DNA of 64,000 nt, taken from assembly GCA_037176705.1 (NCBI GenBank), contig CM073899.1, positions 3,286,001 through 3,350,000 on the forward strand, given 5' to 3'. Below the pieces are notes generated by a model, which saw only the letters and a program-made list of their open reading frames with translations, was not told the DNA's origin and did not search any database. Shown here piece after piece: positions 61,101 through 64,000 of the stretch; within the stretch, counting starts at the first letter, position 1, and every line of letters begins with the position of its first letter. The position numbers were made by a program, and so were the translations under genes. Source of the stretch: Molossus alvarezi. Lineage: Eukaryota; Chordata; Mammalia; Chiroptera; Molossidae.

Positions 61101-63244
61101 GCCGCTGCAGTGCGGGAAGGGGCGCTCAGTTCTGCTCCCCTCCAGCACCAGCCAGGTCTGAGCAGTGGAGGGGCCAGCTGAGCCCACGGGCGGGGACAGC
61201 TGTGTGCAGCCGTCGGTCCCTGTGCAGGGACAGCGCACAGACAGGTGGCTTCCCTGCGGAGTGAGTGGCTGTGAGCTGGACGCTGTTCTTGCATTTCTGC
61301 AAACCCAACCTCAGGTTGTCATTGTCATGCAGAGAATATTCCGCTGACCTCCAAGAAATGACATGTTCTTCCCCCCCTGTGGAGCAGGTAGGTGCTAACC
61401 CACTTCTCCTGTGCAGGGCCAGGTAGAAAGGATTCCAGGCTTTGAAGGCCACCCCTGCCTGGCTGAGTTCCAGTAAGTTTGTTTCCAGAAACACTGGCGG
61501 GTCCCTGGGCTGCAGAGGCCCACCCTGCTCTGAGTCTGTGGCAGTGGGAACATTTTCGGCTGCTTGTATCCTGCTGCCCCAGCTACTTCTGTGTCATCAC
61601 GAGGGATTAGGTATTGATGCTCTGGGCAGGACACTGTGAAAGATTGAGGGGAAATAATTTAAAAATCTAAAAATGTTTGCTTAGTTTACTTTACAATATT
61701 TTTTAACTTCTTCTAGTTTAAAGAAACCCAAACTGGAAATAATGGATTTTATATTATAGGCTTGATATAGTCAAGAACAGTAATGGAAAACTCTAAGGAA
61801 TGAACTCACATTTAAAGAATAAAACTGGCCTATCAAAAAATTGGTGAATGATTTCACAGTAAACTGGTTTTCTTGATCAGCCGCCTGTGCCGGCAGGCTG
61901 TGTCAACTGGTTGTCAGACTCGGCCAGAGAGAAGGCACAGGGAGGCATTTCTGCAGAGGCAGCAAGAACTCTGGAGTCGCCCTGGCCGGGTGCACCCATG
62001 GTTGGAGCTTCACCCCCTGCACCTAAAGCTTTCGGTTCAGATCCCAGTCAAGGCACATACCCAGGTGTGGGCATGTGCAGGAGGCAGCCGATCACCATTT
62101 CTCTCTCTTTCCCTTCCTCTCTCTAAAATCAATTTTAAAAAGAACCCTCGAGCCATAGAGTGCGCCTGAATGTCTTGGGAACTTAGACGTGGGATCCTCC
62201 TCTGACCCCATCTACTGAGCAGCCAAGTGAAACTCACACTCCCTCTCTGTTCGCCCCAGTTCTGTGTCTGAAAGTGAGGGGCTCATCCCAAATGACAGGG
62301 AATGTAGAATATTTAATAATTGTTTAGAAACCTTTAAAGTTTGTCTTTCCTGTGATTTTTGTTTGTTTTTCGTTGCAGGAAAGAACTTGAAACCAGAGAG
62401 TTTTTCAGTGAGGCCGAGCTGCAGGAAGCCGTGGCCAAGGAGGTGGCCAGAGCGGAGGCGAAGCACGAGCAGGAGGTCCAGGAGCACCGCGCGAAGGTGG
62501 ACGCCCTGCAGCAGCAGTACCGGGACCTGGAGAACGAGTTCCGCATCGCGCTGACTGTCGAGGCCAGGAGATTCAAAGATGTAAGAATTGCATTTAGCTT
62601 TTCATTGAAAACAGAACCAGCAAATGTGGTGTGATGAGGACCCCACTTGGAGGTCTAGCTCTAGACATGTTGGCTATATGACCTTGAGCAGGTCACTTAA
62701 ATTCCTAGAGCCCTAGTGTCTTCACTGAGCTCATGCCTGCTCTAGGAGGTGGCAGAGCCCATGAGGTGGTTAGGGCCAGGTGCTCTGCTGTGGCCGGGCC
62801 AGGGGTTGCAGACCAGACCCGGGCTGTGGCCTCTCTGTCGTGTGTGACTAGAACGCAGCATGCTCTCTTGTCACAGACAGAGCTGAGTACTTGCAACACA
62901 GACCACATGGCCTGGCCCTCAAAGCTCATTTTCTCTGAATTTTATTCCTTTACGAAACTTCTGTGATTCTAAACGTGAAAGAAGTAAGCTGTTTCCAGAA
63001 ACAAGTATTTTGTGACTATTTGGAGAACTGCTATTCATAATGCAATTTTGAAATATAGGTTAAAGATGGTTTTGAAAGTGTTGCAACTGAGTTAGCAAAG
63101 AGCAAGCATGCTCTTGTGTGGGCCCAACGGAAGGAAAACGAGTCTTCCTCTTTAATTCAAGATCTGACCTGCATGGTGAAGGAGCAAAAGGCGAAGCTGG
63201 CAGAGGTCTCCAAACTGAAGCACGAGACCGCAGCCAGCCTGCAG
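46051..63244 (+). CDS. LRRCC1: LRRCC1, 5' 13 coding exons (gene continues beyond window)
   Basis: LRRCC1/CLERC is a centriole and centrosome protein needed for normal centriole structure, spindle integrity and cilia. I recognised it by sequence: an acidic N-terminus (NEDGDSSCGD), LRRs of the type NLQHLDLSSNQISQIEGL, then a Glu/Lys/Gln-rich coiled coil (for example EQLDQEREKRW and ENEFRIALTVEARRF). The spliced order is 46051-46139, 47875-48080, 48404-48469, 51975-52142, 52511-52686, 52779-52991, 57426-57622, 57868-58015, 59353-59501, 60143-60347, 60942-61081, 62379-62580 and 63059-63244. The total is 2,145 nt or 715 codons with no stop or frameshift, and every intron is GT-AG. LRRs cover residues about 35-170, a polar linker about 215-420, and coiled coil from about 425 on. 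The human protein is about 1,030 residues, so roughly 30% at the C-terminus lies to the right. The first ATG of the conserved N-terminus is used as start. It has G at +4 but T at -3, so the context is moderate. Exon borders are inferred from frame and homology remembered from the family, not from RNA. Confidence 0.96.
47340..47490 (+). mobile_element. MIR SINE relic in LRRCC1 intron 1
   Basis: GGAGCCAAATCTGGATTTATACC, then CTTGGGCAAATTATTTAATTTC and CCTCGGTTTCCTTA are in MIR order. Confidence 0.75.
47875..48080 (+). CDS. LRRCC1: LRRCC1 coding exon 2 (LRRs 1-3)
   Basis: The acceptor is tcttatag|c, and the first base completes the Ser codon. The exon encodes residues about 30-98: ISELSLDST, then repeats LHAINLHCNNISKIEGI, LQHLDLSSNQISQIEGL and LRTLNLSCNLITRVEG, in SDS22-like 22-residue spacing. 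It ends with one base of a Gly codon. The donor is gaag|GTCTGT, with a better-looking GTAAGT 4 nt downstream. Only the first keeps the frame into exon 3. Confidence 0.93.
48404..48469 (+). CDS. LRRCC1: LRRCC1 coding exon 3 (LRR 4)
   Basis: This is a 66-nt exon after a T-rich tract and ttttag. It encodes LEALINLTRLNLSYNHINDLS, the next leucine-rich repeat, and ends on one base of a Gly codon. The donor is gtg|gtgagt. Confidence 0.93.
49480..49960 (+). mobile_element. Ancient L1M 3' fragment in LRRCC1 intron 3
   Basis: Degenerate ORF2 C-terminus and 3' UTR: phrases such as GGAATTTA-like LGIYPGEVKTCLIK in frame at about 49620-49665, and the AAGTGAAAGCAGACAGA end. It is far more decayed than the intergenic L1s. 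Confidence 0.7.
50809..51031. repeat. Two-copy tandem duplication, period about 126
   Basis: Unit one (50809-50904) and unit two (50935-51031) both run from GTTG(A/C)AGCT(A/G)AGGTCTG to GGAGGGACACTCCAGGGGA. They are imperfect copies within intron 3. Confidence 0.75.
51245..51550 (+). mobile_element. L1 3' fragment in LRRCC1 intron 3
   Basis: L1 C-terminal ORF2 and 3' UTR sequence (ACAGCACTATTTACAGTAGC, GGAAACAGCCCAAGTGCCC, GCTAAGCAAAATGAGCCAG). 5'-truncated and diverged. Ends about 420 bases before exon 4. Confidence 0.85.
51975..52142 (+). CDS. LRRCC1: LRRCC1 coding exon 4 (LRR 5 and cap)
   Basis: The acceptor is tcttgcag. The exon encodes residues about 121-176, including the KLRQVDLHGNCIDSIHHL repeat and the family-specific VGLHFLTHLVLQKDGEDNPV that caps the LRR domain. 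It ends CCA G|gtgggg inside the conserved Pro-Gly. Confidence 0.95.
52511..52686 (+). CDS. LRRCC1: LRRCC1 coding exon 5
   Basis: The acceptor is gtctcag. The exon encodes residues about 177-235: the end of the LRR cap (AVMLQTLPQLQTLDCKN), then a polar linker ending NISEDE. The donor is gag|gtatag and the exon ends in phase 0. Confidence 0.95.
52779..52991 (+). CDS. LRRCC1: LRRCC1 coding exon 6
   Basis: This exon is 71 whole codons (residues about 236-306). The acceptor is gtcctag and the donor is gaa|gtaact. It encodes a Pro/Ser-rich linker with FMSVCPSSEPGK and ends in the short helix LQKLDDQFLQLLNE. Reading past the donor is open for about 25 codons, then stops. Confidence 0.94.
53113..53132. 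repeat. Short (TG)n tract in intron 6
   Basis: About ten TG units just after the exon 6 region. Confidence 0.8.
54169..54219 (-). mobile_element. Tailless 51-nt SINE fragment with TSD
   Basis: Contains only the first half of the tRNA-like head in reverse (GCCCTGGCTGGTTTGGCTCA and on to GCGGTACAGA). It has no A tail. A perfect 13-bp direct repeat cggggcttatctg flanks it at 54156-54168 and 54220-54232. Lies in LRRCC1 intron 6. Confidence 0.85.
54895..55035 (-). mobile_element. Old L1M fragment in intron 6
   Basis: Reverse-oriented L1 sequence with words like GTCCAGTTTATCC, TTTTTCTTTTACGG and CCCCAGGTCACAGAGATAC typical of old L1M ORF2. Continues after the SINE. Confidence 0.6.
55036..55206 (+). 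mobile_element. VES SINE in intron 6
   Basis: CCCAGGTTGTGGGC form with a slightly degenerate head. Perfect TSD gatactgtcc at 55026-55035 and 55207-55216. Confidence 0.92.
55440..55930 (-). mobile_element. Old L1M fragment in intron 6
   Basis: Reverse-oriented decayed L1 ORF2: TTCCTTAAAAATATGTATCT, TTGAATTTATTCTTAAGAAT, CTTGTATCCTGTGACCTTGC, TAAATTTATGTATTAGTTCT are all in the L1 order. Confidence 0.75.
55931..57425. other. LRRCC1: Rest of LRRCC1 intron 6
   Basis: GC-richer intronic sequence with old L1-like scraps to about 56470. Open frames of 120-180 codons (for example 56615-57154) have no family signature and overlap no predicted exon. Confidence 0.5.
57426..57622 (+). CDS. LRRCC1: LRRCC1 coding exon 7
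   Basis: The acceptor is tattctag. The exon encodes residues about 307-371, a basic and Ser-rich linker containing SESDYGNRKECNRK and RRSKIPY. It ends AG|gtactt, splitting a Ser codon that exon 8 completes. Confidence 0.94.
57868..58015 (+). CDS. LRRCC1: LRRCC1 coding exon 8
   Basis: The acceptor is ctctgcag. The exon encodes residues about 372-421 with FKDLYVRSSLANCNQLEE and DNSGSEDNTYR. The donor is cgg|gtagga, phase 0. Intron 7 is only 245 nt long. Confidence 0.94.
58207..58419 (-). mobile_element. VES SINE in intron 8
   Basis: CCCAGGTTG-type SINE in minus orientation. TSD tttttgtaa(c/t)ttttta at the left edge (58191-58206) and from 58420. Confidence 0.92.
58531..58753 (-). mobile_element. 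VES SINE in intron 8
   Basis: Long form, minus orientation. Perfect TSD tcattcttattt at 58519-58530 and 58754-58765. Confidence 0.95.
59190..59340 (-). mobile_element. MIR relic next to exon 9
   Basis: Words such as GTGTTCTGGGTGCCGGGCC, CCAAGGTCACAGCACT and AGCCCTGGGATGAGATGC fit a reverse MIR. It ends only about 12 bases before the exon 9 acceptor, so it may supply part of the upstream intron signal. Confidence 0.6.
59353..59501 (+). CDS. LRRCC1: LRRCC1 coding exon 9 (coiled coil starts)
   Basis: The acceptor is cttccag. The exon encodes residues about 422-470 and the first strong heptads (LVEQLDQEREKRW, then MDYIDELHKHANE). It ends AG|gtaagg, splitting an Arg codon. Confidence 0.96.
59858..60048. 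mobile_element. SPIN-like hAT MITE in intron 9
   Basis: An approximately 190-bp element with inverted ends (AGTTCTCAACCTGTGGGTCA at left and GGTTGAGAACCACTG at right) and the internal words AGTAGCAAAATTACAGTTATG and ACAGGGGTCGCCTAAGAC. This matches the nonautonomous SPIN/URR1-type hAT elements known from bats, rodents and other tetrapods. No transposase is present. A clear 8-bp TSD was not found, perhaps because the left end has changed. Confidence 0.8.
60143..60347 (+). CDS. LRRCC1: LRRCC1 coding exon 10
   Basis: The acceptor is ctttag. The exon encodes residues about 471-539 of coiled coil (LKEIIFKERNSK, LQNEIKKLTIELLKA, LEKMERQKGQQQ). The donor is cag|gtactg, phase 0. Confidence 0.96.
60533..60725 (-). 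mobile_element. L1M 3' end in intron 10
   Basis: Poly-T then TTATTAGGGTGACATCGATT, AATAAAATTATATAGGTTTT and AGGTGTACAATTCTGTATCA, the familiar reverse-oriented 3' end of old mammalian L1s. Confidence 0.8.
60942..61081 (+). CDS. LRRCC1: LRRCC1 coding exon 11
   Basis: The acceptor is tccccag. The exon encodes residues about 540-585 (MRLIEEVELKAAAADQEI, then LLALKEQEH), continuous coiled coil. It ends AG|gtgagc, splitting an Arg codon. Confidence 0.96.
61082..62378. other. LRRCC1: LRRCC1 intron 11
   Basis: Mostly unique, with a degenerate VES SINE at 61979. I see no extra exon. Confidence 0.6.
61979..62141 (+). mobile_element. VES SINE, degenerate, in intron 11
   Basis: Head GCCCTGGCCGGGTG, CCCAGGTGTGGGC with a deletion, GTGCAGGAGGCAGCC and AAAATCAATTTTAAAA tail. 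Older than most copies. TSD not clear. Confidence 0.82.
62379..62580 (+). CDS. LRRCC1: LRRCC1 coding exon 12
   Basis: The acceptor is gttgcag. The exon encodes residues about 586-653, with KELETREFFSEAELQEA and YRDLENEFRIALTVEARR. The donor is gat|gtaaga, phase 0. GC content is well above the neighbouring introns. Confidence 0.96.
62645..62730 (+). mobile_element. MIR relic in intron 12
   Basis: The phrases TATATGACCTTGAGCAGGTC and ACTTAAATTCCTAGAGCC follow the MIR core. Confidence 0.6.
63059..63244 (+). CDS. LRRCC1: LRRCC1 coding exon 13 (last exon in window)
   Basis: The acceptor is aatatag. The exon is 62 codons (residues about 654-715) with ATELAKSKHAL, WAQRKENESSSLI and MVKEQKAKLAEVSKLK. 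The donor is cag|gtgaga. The remaining 756 bases to the window end are intron with two SINEs. Confidence 0.95.
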
Positions 63245-63412
63245 GTGAGACGTGGCCCCTTCCCCGCCGGGAGTGGTTTCAGGAGGTGCAGGGTGTTGAA
63301 CTTCTGAATCACGCTGATTGTGTGTGTGAGGAGTGTGAGAAAGGATCGGATGGGATGGAAGAGGTGCCATGATGTCACAGAGTGTGCTCTTACACTAAGA
63401 TAGTATTGAATA

Positions 63413-63597
63413 CACCTGGCCAATGTGGCTCAATGCACTGAACATTGTCCCAGGGACCGAGAGGTCCCGGTTTGATTCTTGATCAGGGCACATGCTCGAG
63501 TTGTGGGCTCAATCCCCAATGCAGGGCATGCAGGAGGCAGCTGATCCATGTTTCTCTCTCACATCGATGTTTCTCTCTCTCTCCCTCTCTAAAAAAA
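63413..63597 (+). mobile_element. VES SINE in intron 13
   Basis: Diverged head (CCTGGCCAATGTGGCTCA) but clear body and AATAAAAA tail. The next SINE follows immediately. Confidence 0.9.
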
Positions 63598-63609
63598 ATA
63601 ATAAAAATA

Positions 63610-63859
63610 GCCCTGGCCAGTTTGGCTCAGCGGTTAGAGCGTTGGCCTGCGGTACAGAGAGACCCGGGTTCGGTTCCCACTAAGGGCATGTACCTCGGTT
63701 GTAGTTTGTCCCTGGCCCTGGTTGGTCATGTGGGAGGCAGCCACTCGATGTCCCTTTCACATCGATGTTTCTCTCTCTGTCCCTCTTCCTCTCTCTCCCT
63801 CCCACTCTATCTGAACAAAAAATGGAAGAATGTCCTTGGGTGAAGATTAAAAATAAATA
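63610..63859 (+). mobile_element. VES SINE in intron 13, long form
   Basis: Inserted in the A-rich tail of the previous SINE. TSD ataataaa(a/c)ata at 63598-63609 and 63860-63871. Confidence 0.93.
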
Positions 63860-64000
63860 ATAATAAACATAGTATTTAAATAGAATAGGCGAATTATTTT
63901 TTAGAACATACTGAGTCACTGGTGCGCAGCTGCACAGAGCGGGCAGAGGGGACACCAGCGCGCGCGCTGCTGGAGTTCGGGCGAGCGCGTGGGTCTGCGT

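Noticed and set aside
1..64000. CRISPR array, operon, phage or other prokaryotic system
   Set aside because: Introns, SINEs, L1s and a mammalian gene show vertebrate nuclear DNA. The tandem repeats present are micro- or minisatellites without spacers.

Overview
This is a window of mammalian nuclear DNA, almost certainly from a bat and probably a yangochiropteran. The evidence is about two dozen tRNA-derived SINEs of the bat VES type (both the 'gtttgtccccggccctgg' form and the 'cccaggttgtgggc' form), many of them flanked by target-site duplications (TSDs), together with young L1 and half-L1 (HAL1) retrotransposons, old MIR and L1M relics, and a SPIN-like hAT transposon of a kind known from bats. 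There are no operons, CRISPR arrays or prokaryotic signals. The species cannot be told from the sequence alone.

The only host gene I can support is LRRCC1 (leucine-rich repeat and coiled-coil containing 1, also CLERC, a centriole/centrosome protein) on the + strand. Its CpG-island promoter lies at about 45.5-46.5 kb and carries an NRF1 palindrome, ETS sites and an E-box. Thirteen coding exons were placed between 46051 and 63244. All have AG/GT borders, and the phases add up without a break to 715 codons. The human protein is about 1,030 residues, so the gene runs off the right edge of the window. The encoded part holds the N-terminal leucine-rich repeats (exons 2-5), a Ser-rich linker (exons 5-8) and the first half of the long coiled coil (exons 9-13).

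The left 45 kb looks intergenic and is dominated by retrotransposons. From 1 to 2.65 kb lies a rearranged L1. A 56-bp minisatellite with nine units sits at 5.68-6.18 kb. From 16.3 to 32.1 kb there is a three-level nest: a full-length minus-strand L1 (A) was split by a 5'-truncated plus-strand L1 (B), which was split by a near-full-length minus-strand L1 (C), which then took a SINE. Each level is bounded by its own TSD. At 32.49-34.92 kb is a HAL1-type element with an uninterrupted 313-codon ORF1 and no ORF2. Another 5'-truncated L1 lies at 37.6-39.86 kb. The stretches between are unique sequence in which I recognise no gene.

No new multi-gene system is present. The more unusual signals are in the mobile DNA: the intact-ORF1 HAL1, a short tRNA-sized SINE subfamily with A-tail and TSDs (three copies), a tailless 51-nt SINE insertion with a perfect 13-bp TSD, a SINE carrying an extra 3' segment inside its TSDs, and the dated L1 nest. 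In the gene, the exon 2 donor has a stronger competing site 4 nt downstream whose use would break the frame.
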